Below, piece by piece: positions 1-9,425 of a DNA stretch of 64,000 nucleotides (position 1 is the first letter of the stretch; the number at the start of each line of letters is the position of its first letter). The notes beneath the pieces are model-generated. The model made no database searches, was not told where the DNA came from, and saw nothing but the letters and a program-made list of their open reading frames with translations. A program made the translations under genes and the position numbers. Origin of the DNA: Burkholderiales bacterium (GTDB taxonomy: Bacteria; Pseudomonadota; Gammaproteobacteria; Burkholderiales; SG8-41); the NCBI GenBank assembly GCA_019744975.1, contig JAIETP010000014.1, forward strand, positions 1 to 64,000, in the 5' to 3' direction.

Positions 1-340
1 TCGCTTGCCGCTCATAACACCTCCTGTTAGCCTCAAGTTTAAGGCTCAAAGGTGTCTATCAAACCGGGGGCGATTCACACGCTTATTTTCTGGTTGATGT
101 CGAAGTACCGCTCCGTTATCACGGACGGAATAACGTTCATCTTCATATACGCACTGTTTTTCAAGACTGAAATCGTTAACATCAACAGCCTTCATATTGC
201 TCACTCATCTCGTTTTCTCTCATAACCAGCTATATACGACAAAAACTCCGGAAACATCCCGGAGGGCTGAGTAACATAGAAAAAGAATAGCCGAAATCCG
301 TTTTAACCGTAGTTATTGGCGCAAAACTCGCGGTGTTACC

Positions 341-610
341 CCTTGTGAGCCGCCGAGTAGCGCAGCGTGGCCGGGAGGCAGTCGGCGAGCACTGTGCGAG
401 CGCGCAGGAGCTCCAACGCCACAAGTCGTTCACACCCAAGCCAATATCCAGAAATAGATAAGGTGCGCGAGTTGCGCAGCCGCCCGGCCGCGCGAGCAAC
501 GCAGGGAAGTCCGAAGGACCGGCGAACCAGGGTGCCCTTTTCTTTGGTGACTTTCTTTTGGGCAAGCAAAAGAAAGTTACCAGCCGCCGGGCTGCCCCCG
601 GCGAAGTTGA
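341..610. repeat. Dispersed intergenic repeat, copy 1, with internal hairpin at 546..581
   Basis: Shares blocks with 9090..9306: 'gccgccgag.agcgcagc', 'gcagtcggcgag.actgt', 'cgcagccgcccggc..gcgagca.c.cagggaag.ccg.a', 'agccgccgggct.cccccggcga'. Contains ggtgactttcttttg...caaaagaaagttacc inverted repeat. Confidence 0.75.
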
Positions 611-633
611 GGCACGAAAAACTGACTGGTGGT

Positions 634-735
634 GACACGCCCTTCGACAGGCTCAGGGCGAACGGTTGTTTTTGACTTCCTGGATTCCGGCTTGCCCCCA
701 AGGGGACTTCCTCCGGGGCGCGCAGGAATGACGAA
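634..735. repeat. Short intergenic repeats: 'cccttcgacaggctcagggcgaacgg' and 'cctggattccggctt...ggaatgacg'
   Basis: Both strings resemble intergenic repeats common in proteobacteria; the second recurs in shorter form at 9341..9369. Confidence 0.5.
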
Positions 736-775
736 TGTTTGATCGTGAGTTTGGGAGTTTTCAATCAACCAAAAA

Positions 776-801
776 CAAAACCCCGCCGCAGCAGGGTTTT
801 G
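776..801 (-). terminator. Candidate terminator hairpin downstream of the Bug receptor gene
   Basis: caaaaccc-cgccgcagca-gggttttg inverted repeat just past the stop of the minus-strand CDS. Confidence 0.5.
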
Positions 802-823
802 TCTCAGCAAATGATCAAACCGG

Positions 824-1795
824 TCAACCCGGTTTCGCCCCCGAAGCCTTAACCACCTTCGCCCATTTCTTGATCTCCGACTTGATGTAAGCCGAAAACT
901 GCTCCGGTGTGCCGTAGGTGATTTCAAAACCGACGCCTTCCAGCCGTTTCACCACTGCCGGATCCTGCAGCGATTTATGGATATCCGCATTGAGCCGCGT
1001 GATGATCGGCTTCGCCGTACCCGCCGGTGCCAGCACGCCGAACCACGAGCTCGACTCAAAACCGGGATAGGTCTCGGCGATGGTCGGGATGTCCTGCGTT
1101 GCCGGTGTGCGTTTGATGCCGGTGGTGACGATGCCGTTCAGCTTGCCCGAACGCACATGCGGCAGCGTCGATGCCATGCCGCTGATCATCACCTTGATGT
1201 GGCCGCCGACCAGGTCCGAGATCGCCTGGCCGCTGCCCTTGTATGGCACGTGCAGCATGTCGATGCCGGCCATGTCATTCAGCAGTTCACCGGTCAGGTG
1301 GCCGACGCTGGCCACGCCGGCCGTGGCGAAGGACACTTTTTTCGGATTGGCCTTGGTATAGGCGATAAATTCCTTGAAATTCTTCGCCGGCAGCGAGGGA
1401 TGCGTGACAAAAATATTGGAAGCACCCGCCACCTGGGTGATCGACGCAAAATCCTTCACCGGGTCGTAGGGCATCTTGTCGTACAGGCTGGGGCCGATGC
1501 CGAGATTGGCGATATAGCCGAGTACGATGCTGTAACCGTCAGGCGGTGCCTTGGCGACGATGGTCATGCCGATGTCGCCGTTGGCGCCGGGACGGTTGTC
1601 GACCACCACCTGCTGCCCCAGCAGTTCGGACAGTTTGCTGCCCATGGCGCGTGCCAGCGTGTCGGTGCTGCCGCCCGGAGCGTAAGGCACAACAAAACGC
1701 ACGGGGCGTGACGGATAGTTCTGCGCCATTGCCGTTGTGGTCGCGGCCAGCAAAGCCGCACCGAGGATGATGCACTGCCTCATACGCGCGCTCAT
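824..1795 (-). CDS. Bug/TctC family tripartite tricarboxylate transporter substrate-binding protein
   Basis: Signal peptide, then 'YPSRPVRFVVPYAPGGSTDTLAR', 'VDNRPGANGDIG', 'HVPYKGSGQAISDLVGG'. Confidence 0.9.
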   Translation of the reverse strand: MSARMRQCIILGAALLAATTTAMAQNYPSRPVRFVVPYAPGGSTDTLARAMGSKLSELLGQQVVVDNRPGANGDIGMTIVAKAPPDGYSIVLGYIANLGIGPSLYDKMPYDPVKDFASITQVAGASNIFVTHPSLPAKNFKEFIAYTKANPKKVSFATAGVASVGHLTGELLNDMAGIDMLHVPYKGSGQAISDLVGGHIKVMISGMASTLPHVRSGKLNGIVTTGIKRTPATQDIPTIAETYPGFESSSWFGVLAPAGTAKPIITRLNADIHKSLQDPAVVKRLEGVGFEITYGTPEQFSAYIKSEIKKWAKVVKASGAKPG

Positions 1796-1998
1796 CGCTG
1801 CAGCCCCGAGGGATCGTTGCGCCAGCGTTCCCAGGCACTGCGCTGATCTTCGCGGATCGACTCGTCTTCGAGCAAGCGGCGCACCAGCGCCGTCACGTCG
1901 GACTCGTAGATGCCTTCACGTTTTTTGTAATCCCAGGTTTTCCCCTGGGGAAAAACGGGCGAAGGCACGGGGGACTGCGGATCTTTGTGATCACTCAT
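1792..1998 (-). CDS. Small hypothetical protein (68 aa), translationally coupled to the Bug gene
   Basis: Stop overlaps the start of the downstream Bug CDS by 4 nt; polar and charged composition. Confidence 0.55.
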   Translation of the reverse strand: MSDHKDPQSPVPSPVFPQGKTWDYKKREGIYESDVTALVRRLLEDESIREDQRSAWERWRNDPSGLQR

Positions 1999-2036
1999 GA
2001 TGAATACCGGACGATGTTGAAAAGACAGCTTGGAAC

Positions 2037-2459
2037 TTACTGCGCCGCGGGGTCCGGCGTCAATTCGGGGTTACTGGCATAACAGGAACAGGTTTGCGAA
2101 ATATTGCCGGCGGGCAGGCGTTCAGCGCGCGGCGCAGCGGGCCGGAACCATTCGCCGATCGCATCGGCAAGCTCGATCATCACCAGCCCCGCAACCAGCA
2201 CGGCTGAGGCCCCCGAGGAAAATCGTACCTGGCCACCCGTTGCATTCAGCGGAGGCGGCGTGCCGAAGGAAGCACCGACGCGTGTATTGCCGAATTGTTT
2301 GCCGGCCTGCAGGCTGCTGCTGGTGGTGCTTGCCGTGCCGCCTGGACCCGTGGTCTGGTTGCCGTGCAAGGTGACCGCGCAACCGGGCAGCAGCCCCAGC
2401 GCAACAATCACCGTCAGTGCATTCAGCAAACGTTTCATGCGCCCAGTATAGCGCTGCAA
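2037..2459 (-). CDS. Putative lipoprotein
   Basis: 'MKRLLNALTVIVALGLLPGCAV' lipobox; likely start at that internal Met. Confidence 0.6.
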   Translation of the reverse strand: MQRYTGRMKRLLNALTVIVALGLLPGCAVTLHGNQTTGPGGTASTTSSSLQAGKQFGNTRVGASFGTPPPLNATGGQVRFSSGASAVLVAGLVMIELADAIGEWFRPAAPRAERLPAGNISQTCSCYASNPELTPDPAAQ

Positions 2460-2487
2460 AGCCTTATATAAAAATCAATAAAATCAA

Positions 2488-3645
2488 TTACTTATGGTTG
2501 TGCTGCGCAGGCGCTGCAGTAGCCACCATCTGCTCGCGTTTGAGCAGCAGCGGCGCCACCTGTTTGCCCGGTACCACATAGGCCCACTGCGAACGCGCCT
2601 GTTCCAGCATCACCCGCGCTTCAAGCCGCTGCCGGTTCTCGGCAAATTCCTTGTCGAGCTTCGCCGCGTCTTCGGCTTTTTCCTTCGGCTCCGGCTTGCG
2701 TGTTTTCGGCGGCGTGCCGGCGACACTGAAGCGCAGCACATAATCACCATCGGTGTGCGGCGCAAGTTTCACCGTGTACGTCAGATCGTCGAAGGTTTGC
2801 GCCGTGAATGTGACGGCTTTGTCGGTGCCGGTTTTGTCATCGAGGATTACGTCGGTAAACGCCAGCCCGGACCAGGCATTGTTCACGGTCACCGCGGCAC
2901 TGGGGTGGAGTTGGCCGCCGCCCGTGGCAAATTTCCACTGGCCCCATTCCTCGTCACGGGTGATTTTCCACGACGATGCAGCCGCATTGACGCCACCATC
3001 AGCGGCGAGTTGCAGCGTCTTGATGCGATCGATCTTGAAAAAGTCCTTGGCCAGCCAGGCGCCGGGACGCGCCACCGCTTTTTCCAGCGGATCGGACACC
3101 ACGAACACGTTGTCGCCCTTGCCCGCCACCAGAATATGCCGGCCGGCCGGCACACCGTCCTTGGCATTGGGCAGCGGATTCATCGGGTCCTTTTTCAGCG
3201 ACACCTTGCCGAGCACCATGCTGACCAGCACCTTGCCCGCGGCATCGCTCAGTTCGACCAGCGTGCCGGTGCCTTCCTTCGTATCCTTGCCCGGCGCCAG
3301 CAGGTTGAGGCGCCCATGCAGGCTCGCACCAACTGCTTCGGACTGCACCACTTTGACATCGAGCAGCTTCAGGATCAGCCCGCTGATCTCGGCGAAGTCC
3401 GCCGGGTAACCGCCGCGCTGCTCAACGCGCCAGACCTTGTCCTTCACCGCCAGCGTCACTTCCCCCGTCGCATCCTGCAGGCGCAGTTTGGCGACGTCGC
3501 TGACTTTCATCTGCGGCAGCAACTGGGCGCCAATTTTGGCACCACTGTCGCGGTAGGCGGTGATGTCCTGCCAGAACAGCGCAAAACCCGCGCCGCACAT
3601 GATGACGACGGCCAGCATCAGCCAGAGGAACTGTTTGCGGTTCAT
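2488..3645 (-). CDS. DUF4340-like membrane-anchored protein of a Gld-type ABC operon
   Basis: Starts [24 protein letters not shown]; overlaps the upstream GldG-like CDS by 4 nt (ATGA). The longer ORF to 3765 is judged an over-extension. Confidence 0.7.
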   Translation of the reverse strand: MNRKQFLWLMLAVVIMCGAGFALFWQDITAYRDSGAKIGAQLLPQMKVSDVAKLRLQDATGEVTLAVKDKVWRVEQRGGYPADFAEISGLILKLLDVKVVQSEAVGASLHGRLNLLAPGKDTKEGTGTLVELSDAAGKVLVSMVLGKVSLKKDPMNPLPNAKDGVPAGRHILVAGKGDNVFVVSDPLEKAVARPGAWLAKDFFKIDRIKTLQLAADGGVNAAASSWKITRDEEWGQWKFATGGGQLHPSAAVTVNNAWSGLAFTDVILDDKTGTDKAVTFTAQTFDDLTYTVKLAPHTDGDYVLRFSVAGTPPKTRKPEPKEKAEDAAKLDKEFAENRQRLEARVMLEQARSQWAYVVPGKQVAPLLLKREQMVATAAPAQHNHK

Positions 3646-5561
3646 GATGCGCGCGCCCCGCTTTGAATTCTCAGGTTGGCCTGGCGGCGCTTGATGATCG
3701 CCAGCGTGATGCCGAGCAACATCACCAGCAGCGGCACCAGGCCGATGTTGATGACCTTGGTCCACAGTTGCAGCGACTCGGTCTCCTCACGCAGGGTTTT
3801 GCGCACATCCTTCAGTTCCTTGCGCGTTTCCACCGATTTTTTGCGGAAGTTCTCCATCTCCGCCTGCTGTTCCGGCGTCAGGATCGCGCCACCGGTGGTG
3901 CTGCCGGAGGCACGCCCTTTCTGCAGCGCCTGCAGTTTTTCGGTGGTCTGGTTCAGCGTGTCTTCCAGCGCCTTGATCTTGCCGAGATAGGCTTCCTGCG
4001 CGCGGGCTTCCATCTGCTTGATCACGGTCAGCGGCCGGCTGAAGGCGGCACGGCTCCGGAGGTTGATCAGTGCACTGTCGCCGGCCATCTGTTCAACGAG
4101 GCCCTGCGCAAACGCCAAGTTGCCGTTGCGGGGCACGGCGACACGCTGGCCGAAGATTTCCTGGATGTCGACCGCGGCACCATCGGTCAGCATGTCGACG
4201 TCGCCGACGATGACCACGGTGTTTTCCGCAGCGGCTTCACGCAGATGTGATTTGCGGTCGGCCTCGAACTGCGCCGGATCCACCGGTTTGCCACGCGCAA
4301 AGGGATCGGCAGGTTTGCCGTTGGGGAACGCAGTCTTGAATTTACCGGTCAGGCGGAATGCCAGCGGCTCTTCCTTGCCCGAGGGCTGAAAACCGCGCGT
4401 CGACGGCTCGCCCGACAGCGTGGCAATGATCAGATCGGCCAGCATCGAGTTTTTCGAGGTATGCACCAGCGTGGTCTGTTTCAGGCCTTCCGGCAGCTTC
4501 AGCGTGAAACTGGCGCTGAACGGCATCAGCAAGGTGCCGACCTGGCTGGTCACCACGTCATCCAGGTTCAGCGCTTCGGTATTCAGCGACAGCAGCGTCG
4601 GCAGCAGGCGCGGGCCTTCGCCGCTGGCGAAGGTCAGGTCGGCGACGACCTTGCCGTTGCTCGGCTCCACGCCCCAGGCTTTGAACAGGTTGTACAGCGA
4701 GGACTGCCCGGCGGCGCTGCCGCCGAAGGGATTCTGCAGATCCGGTTGCTGGTCAAAATAGGCGTAGGTGTCGACGAAGGTGATCAGCTTGCCACCGCGC
4801 AGCACGAACTGGTCCAGCGCGTATTCCGTGGTTTCGAGAATGTCGCGTGGATGGATGACCAGCAGCACCTTGATGTCATCGGCGATTTTGGTCGCGTCCA
4901 ATTTGACTTCGCGCACGTCAAAAATGCGCTTCAGTTCGGAGGCCAGCACCCAGGGCTCGGTGGGCTGCTGCTTTTTCACCGGATCCAGCGAGCGGCCGAG
5001 CACCGGCAGGTTGCTCATGATGCCGATCACCGGCTTTTTCGCCTGGGCGACCTGCGAGATCGAACGCGTGATGTCGTATTCGAGCAGGCGTTCGCGATCC
5101 GGCGTCAGCACCGGAATCGAGGACTTCTGATCGAGGAAGGACACCGCGAGGCCGAGATAGAATTTCTCGCCGGTGTTGGTCATCTGGCCTTCGACGTTGT
5201 CCAGCGCCGCAGAATCCTCGGCGTCGGAATCCGGTTCAGGATTGAATTTCTCGATGATCACCTTGCCGTTGGACGCGGACTTGTATTCATTGAGCAGATC
5301 CTCGACACGGCCGGCGAAGGTTTTCAGCCCCGGCGGCACCGCGGCGCTGCCTTGGGTGTAATAGAGGCGGATTTTCACCGGCGCCTCGAGCCGCGACAGG
5401 ATCGAACGGGTGCCGTCGGACAGCGTGTAGACGCGACCTTCAGTCAGGTCAACGCGCGCGTTGAATGCGCTGAAAATGAAATTCGTGGCGATCAGGATCA
5501 GCGCCAGCGCGAGGATGCCGCCGGCCGAATACATCAATGTTTCAAGATTCTTGTTTTTCAT
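3642..5561 (-). CDS. GldG-like ABC-associated auxiliary protein
   Basis: N-terminal TM, '[37 protein letters not shown]', C-terminal TM; in operon with ABC permease and ATPase. Confidence 0.8.
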   Translation of the reverse strand: MKNKNLETLMYSAGGILALALILIATNFIFSAFNARVDLTEGRVYTLSDGTRSILSRLEAPVKIRLYYTQGSAAVPPGLKTFAGRVEDLLNEYKSASNGKVIIEKFNPEPDSDAEDSAALDNVEGQMTNTGEKFYLGLAVSFLDQKSSIPVLTPDRERLLEYDITRSISQVAQAKKPVIGIMSNLPVLGRSLDPVKKQQPTEPWVLASELKRIFDVREVKLDATKIADDIKVLLVIHPRDILETTEYALDQFVLRGGKLITFVDTYAYFDQQPDLQNPFGGSAAGQSSLYNLFKAWGVEPSNGKVVADLTFASGEGPRLLPTLLSLNTEALNLDDVVTSQVGTLLMPFSASFTLKLPEGLKQTTLVHTSKNSMLADLIIATLSGEPSTRGFQPSGKEEPLAFRLTGKFKTAFPNGKPADPFARGKPVDPAQFEADRKSHLREAAAENTVVIVGDVDMLTDGAAVDIQEIFGQRVAVPRNGNLAFAQGLVEQMAGDSALINLRSRAAFSRPLTVIKQMEARAQEAYLGKIKALEDTLNQTTEKLQALQKGRASGSTTGGAILTPEQQAEMENFRKKSVETRKELKDVRKTLREETESLQLWTKVINIGLVPLLVMLLGITLAIIKRRQANLRIQSGARAS

Positions 5562-5567
5562 GTTTTG

Positions 5568-6311
5568 TCACCCCGCGCGCTGGTTGCGGATGATCACGCC
5601 GGTGGTGAACAGCATGAAGCCGATCACCGAGGCGAAAAACACCACGTCACGCGTGTCGAGTACACCGCGCTGGAAACCTTCGAAATGCGTCATCACCGAG
5701 AACGCGGCGACGATATCCACCACCACCGGACTGGCAAAACGCGTCAGCAGGTCGGTCACCGGCGTGTAACCGGCGAGGATCAGGAACAGGCAGATCATCA
5801 CCGACAGGATGAAGCTGATCACCTGGTTGCGCGTCAGCGCGGAGGTCATGCATGTCACCGCGAGGTAGGCACCGGCCAGCATCAGGCTGCCGACATAACC
5901 GGCGAAAATCACGCCGTTGTCGGGGTCGCCGAAATAGTTGACGGTGATCGCCACCGGGAAGGTCAGCGCCAGCGCCAGCGCGAGGAACAGCCAGGAGGCG
6001 AGGAACTTGCCGACAATGGCCTGCCAGCTGGTGATGGGCATGGTCAGCAGCAGTTCCATCGTGCCGAGCCGTCGCTCTTCCGACCACAGCCGCATGCCGA
6101 CCGCCGGCACCAGGAACAGGTACAGCCAGGGGTGCCAGGTAAAGAACGACACCAGCGAGGCTTCGCCGCGCTCGAAGAAATTGCCGATGGTAAAGGTGAA
6201 AAAACCCGTCAACAGCAGGAATATGACCAGGAACACGTAGGCGATCGGCGAGGTGAAATAACCCGACAGCTCGCGTTTCATGATGGTGCGGATATTGGCA
6301 AAAGCGTTCAT
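5568..6311 (-). CDS. ABC-2 type permease (GldF-like)
   Basis: '[32 protein letters not shown]'; multiple TM segments. Confidence 0.85.
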   Translation of the reverse strand: MNAFANIRTIMKRELSGYFTSPIAYVFLVIFLLLTGFFTFTIGNFFERGEASLVSFFTWHPWLYLFLVPAVGMRLWSEERRLGTMELLLTMPITSWQAIVGKFLASWLFLALALALTFPVAITVNYFGDPDNGVIFAGYVGSLMLAGAYLAVTCMTSALTRNQVISFILSVMICLFLILAGYTPVTDLLTRFASPVVVDIVAAFSVMTHFEGFQRGVLDTRDVVFFASVIGFMLFTTGVIIRNQRAG

Positions 6312-7078
6312 GCGTGCACCCCGTGTTTGACGGTGTCCGGCAGCGTGATCGCGCGGAATACCTCGTCCAGTTTGCCTTCCGGCGACCGCGCCTTCAGTTC
6401 CGCCGGCGTGCCGCTGGCGACAATGCGGCCGCGGTCGATGATGATCACTCGGGTGCAGGCCGCCTCGACTTCCTCGAGGATATGGGTCGAAAAAATCACC
6501 ACCTTGTTTTCACCGAGGCGCTTGATCAGGCCGCGCACTTCGTGTTTCTGGTTGGGGTCGAGCCCGTCGGTCGGTTCGTCGAGGATCAGCACATCCGGGT
6601 CATGAATCAGCGACTGCGCGAGGCAAGTCCGATGCTTGTATCCCTTCGACAGCGTGTCGATCGACTGGTAGAGCACGTTTTCGAGGAAGCAGAGTTCGAC
6701 CGCGCGGTGCACCGCGCGTTTGCGCGCGTCCCCCTGCAGGCCGCGCAGCTCGGCGCAGAAATTGAGAAAACCGTTGACCGTCATGTCGGCGTAACCGGGC
6801 GCATTCTCCGGCAGGTAACCGATCAGGCGTTTGGCGGCGATCGGATTTTCAACCATGTCGTGGCCGCCGACGGTGATCCTGCCCGAAGTCGGCGGATAGT
6901 AGCCGGTGATCATGCGCATGGTGGTTGATTTGCCTGCACCATTGGGGCCGAGGAACCCCAGCACTTCGCCGCGCTCGACGCTGAACGACACATCATTCAC
7001 CGCGAGTTTCGGGCCGAAGGCCTTGACCAGATGTTCGACACTAATCAATTTCTCTCTCCGTTCATGCACGTCCGTCAC
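6308..7078 (-). CDS. ABC transporter ATP-binding protein (GldA-like)
   Basis: Walker [18 protein letters not shown] signature region, '[14 protein letters not shown]', H-loop 'FSTHILEE'. Confidence 0.9.
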   Translation of the reverse strand: MTDVHERREKLISVEHLVKAFGPKLAVNDVSFSVERGEVLGFLGPNGAGKSTTMRMITGYYPPTSGRITVGGHDMVENPIAAKRLIGYLPENAPGYADMTVNGFLNFCAELRGLQGDARKRAVHRAVELCFLENVLYQSIDTLSKGYKHRTCLAQSLIHDPDVLILDEPTDGLDPNQKHEVRGLIKRLGENKVVIFSTHILEEVEAACTRVIIIDRGRIVASGTPAELKARSPEGKLDEVFRAITLPDTVKHGVHA

Positions 7079-7254
7079 CTGCGGCCGCGCGTTTTTGTGG
7101 CGTGTTAGATAGGGCGGCTGCAGAAAAATTCAATACCGCCGCGTCACAACAAGACACTCATCGCCCGCTGCCGGGCGATTAACATAACCCATTGATTATA
7201 TTGGATTATTTGACATTACCGCCAATTCCTGCAGTCCCTCTGCGCCGGCGGCGG

Positions 7255-7330
7255 TGGTGCCGACAGTCTGAATCGAACAGACGACCTACCGCTTACAAGG
7301 CGGTTGCTCTACCAACTGAGCTATGCCGGC
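7255..7330 (-). tRNA. tRNA-Thr (anticodon TGT)
   Basis: Minus strand GCCGGCATAGCTCAGTTGGTAGAGCAACCGCCTTGTAAGCGGTAGGTCGTCTGTTCGATTCAGACTGTCGGCACCA; cloverleaf arms and encoded CCA. Confidence 0.95.
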
Positions 7331-7415
7331 GCGAGGCGGGATTATAACGCCTAGCCGCAAGGTGAGGCCCCTATAATTGCGCGGATTCCACTCTGCACCG
7401 GCTTCCGCAAAAGAC

Positions 7416-8300
7416 ATGAACAAAACACCTGTGGGCATCATCGGCACCGGCCTGATGGGCACGGCTTGCGCGCGGCGCTTGCTCGCAGCCGGTCACAGCG
7501 TGGCCGGTTATGACGTTGATGCGGCAAAAGCATCTGCGTTTGCCGCACTGGGCGGCCACAACTCGCCTTCCATCGCCACCCTCGCCCGCGACTGCCATAC
7601 CGTGGTGCTCGCCGTATTCAACACCGATCAGGTCGAAGCCGCCTGCGACGCCCTGCTCGCCGCACGGCCCGCGGGTCTGCCGCCACTGACGGCGATCTGC
7701 GTTAGCACCTGCGACCCGGATCGCATCGCAGCCCTCGCGCAGCGCCTGCCGGTTGATCGCCTGCATTTTGTCGAAATGCCGGTGTCCGGCACCAGCGACC
7801 AGACGGCACGCGGCGAAGCGCTGGGCCTGGTCGGTGGTGATCCGGCTGCCGCCGATGCAGTGAAGGATGTACTCGATGCCATCTGCCCGCGCCGCCACCA
7901 CCTCGGCGCCGCCGGCAACGGCGGTCGCGCAAAGCTGGCGATCAATCTGATCCTCGGCATCAACCGCGCCGCCCTCGCCGAAGGCCTGGTGTTCGCCGAA
8001 CGCATGGGACTGCCTCTCGACGCCTTTCTCGGAGTCGCCCGGGATTCCGCCGCCTATTCGCAGATCATGGATATCAAGGGCAAAAAAATGATCGACGGCG
8101 ATTTCACGCCTCACGGCAAGATTGCGCAGACCCTGAAGGATTTTTCATTGATGCTGGAACTGGCGCAGCGCCTGCAGCAGCAGTTGCCGCTGGCGACGAC
8201 CTATACCGGCATCGTCGAAGGTTGTATGGCACAGGGCGAGGCTGAATTCGATAACGCCGCAGTTATCAACGAAATCCGGAGGCGTTCTAGAGCGAGCTAA
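7416..8300 (+). CDS. NAD(P)-dependent beta-hydroxyacid dehydrogenase family (3-hydroxyisobutyrate dehydrogenase-like)
   Basis: 'VGIIGTGLMGTACARRLLAAGHSVAGYD', 'EMPVSGTSDQTARGEALGLVGGD', 'LAINLILGINRAALAEGLVFAERMG'. Confidence 0.85.
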   Translation: MNKTPVGIIGTGLMGTACARRLLAAGHSVAGYDVDAAKASAFAALGGHNSPSIATLARDCHTVVLAVFNTDQVEAACDALLAARPAGLPPLTAICVSTCDPDRIAALAQRLPVDRLHFVEMPVSGTSDQTARGEALGLVGGDPAAADAVKDVLDAICPRRHHLGAAGNGGRAKLAINLILGINRAALAEGLVFAERMGLPLDAFLGVARDSAAYSQIMDIKGKKMIDGDFTPHGKIAQTLKDFSLMLELAQRLQQQLPLATTYTGIVEGCMAQGEAEFDNAAVINEIRRRSRAS

Positions 8301-8368
8301 TGATGCCCGGCAGACCCTTAAAAGATACTTGGCCGGCACAAATCAACCAACAGAGTTAGTTCAGTTTC

Positions 8369-9046
8369 ATGAACACAACTACGCTCACGATAGAGTCGTT
8401 CTCGGAGAAAATTCCCGTAAACTTACTCGCGAAATCTGGGAAGGTTTTTTACTCCGGTCGCAACGCGTTCTCAGCTCCATCCACTTTATATGTACTCGGC
8501 GTCAATCCGGGCGGCGATCCCGCCGACCATGAAGCAAATACTATAGAGAGCCACACCCAGACAGTTCTGCACGCTAAAGCCGCAGACTGGAGCGCATACC
8601 GCGACGAGTCATGGGAAAAGGCGCCCCCAGGCACTTACGGGATGGCTCCTCGCGTTTTGCATTTGTTCACCGAACTTGGTGTCAGTCCAGGGAACGTCCC
8701 TTGTAGCAATTTAGTGTTCGTGCGCTCACGTCGTGAGGGCGACCTTAAAGACAACATGTCATCACTCGCCGATCAATGTTGGTCATTCCACGCACATGCA
8801 ATCGAACGGTTGCATCCAAGAGTCATTCTCTGCTTTGGAAAAACCGCGGGCAATTATGTGCGAAAGAAAGTTTATGCCAACAAGATGATTGGTGAGTTTG
8901 TTGAGAACAACAATAGACGTTGGCGCAGTCAGGTGTTTTCTAATACCCAAGGCTTGAAGGTACTCGTCGCAACTCACCCAAGCATTGCGGACTGGACTGC
9001 ACCATGCACGGACCCCACCCAGTTGGTAAGAGAATCACTTCGATGA
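8369..9046 (+). CDS. Uracil-DNA glycosylase superfamily-like protein
   Basis: 'LYVLGVNPGGDPADH', 'RVILCFGKTAGNYV', 'KVLVATHPSIADW' resemble UDG-fold motifs. Confidence 0.5.
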   Translation: MNTTTLTIESFSEKIPVNLLAKSGKVFYSGRNAFSAPSTLYVLGVNPGGDPADHEANTIESHTQTVLHAKAADWSAYRDESWEKAPPGTYGMAPRVLHLFTELGVSPGNVPCSNLVFVRSRREGDLKDNMSSLADQCWSFHAHAIERLHPRVILCFGKTAGNYVRKKVYANKMIGEFVENNNRRWRSQVFSNTQGLKVLVATHPSIADWTAPCTDPTQLVRESLR

Positions 9047-9089
9047 CGCAAAATTCCGAACTGGAAACAAGGACAGACTAACCACTCCC

Positions 9090-9306
9090 CCCTGTGAACC
9101 GCCGAGCAGCGCAGCCAAGCCGGGGGCAGTCGGCGAGGACTGTCTGAGCCCTCGCGCCGTTTGCGAGGGCGAGTTCCGCAGCCGCCCGGCTTGGCGAGCA
9201 GCACAGGGAAGCCCGCAGGGCCGGTGAGCCGGGGTCGCCTTCTTTTGGTTACTTTTCTTGGCGAGACAAGAAAAGTGACTAGCCGCCGGGCTACCCCCGG
9301 CGACCT
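9090..9306. repeat. Dispersed intergenic repeat, copy 2, with hairpin at 9247..9280
   Basis: Homologous blocks to 341..610; ggttacttttcttg-gcgaga-caagaaaagtgact. Confidence 0.75.
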
Positions 9307-9373
9307 TGTATTTGAGTTTGAAGTACTAAGACTACGCACACCCTGGATTCCGGCTTCCGCCGGAATGACAGCA

Positions 9374-9403
9374 TAAAAAAACGGCGCGGGATTTCCGCGC
9401 CGT
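9374..9403 (-). terminator. Rho-independent terminator of the amidohydrolase gene
   Basis: acggcgcgg-atttt-type loop-ccgcgccgt with a run of A on the plus strand (U-tract on minus). Confidence 0.75.
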
Positions 9404-9425
9404 CAGTTGCAACCTCGCTTACCGG

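Noticed and set aside
4461-6605. Long plus-strand ORF (714 aa) opposite the Gld-like ABC operon
   Set aside because: Antisense of well-supported CDSs; composition (His/Arg/Gln-rich, low complexity) is typical of GC-rich shadow ORFs.
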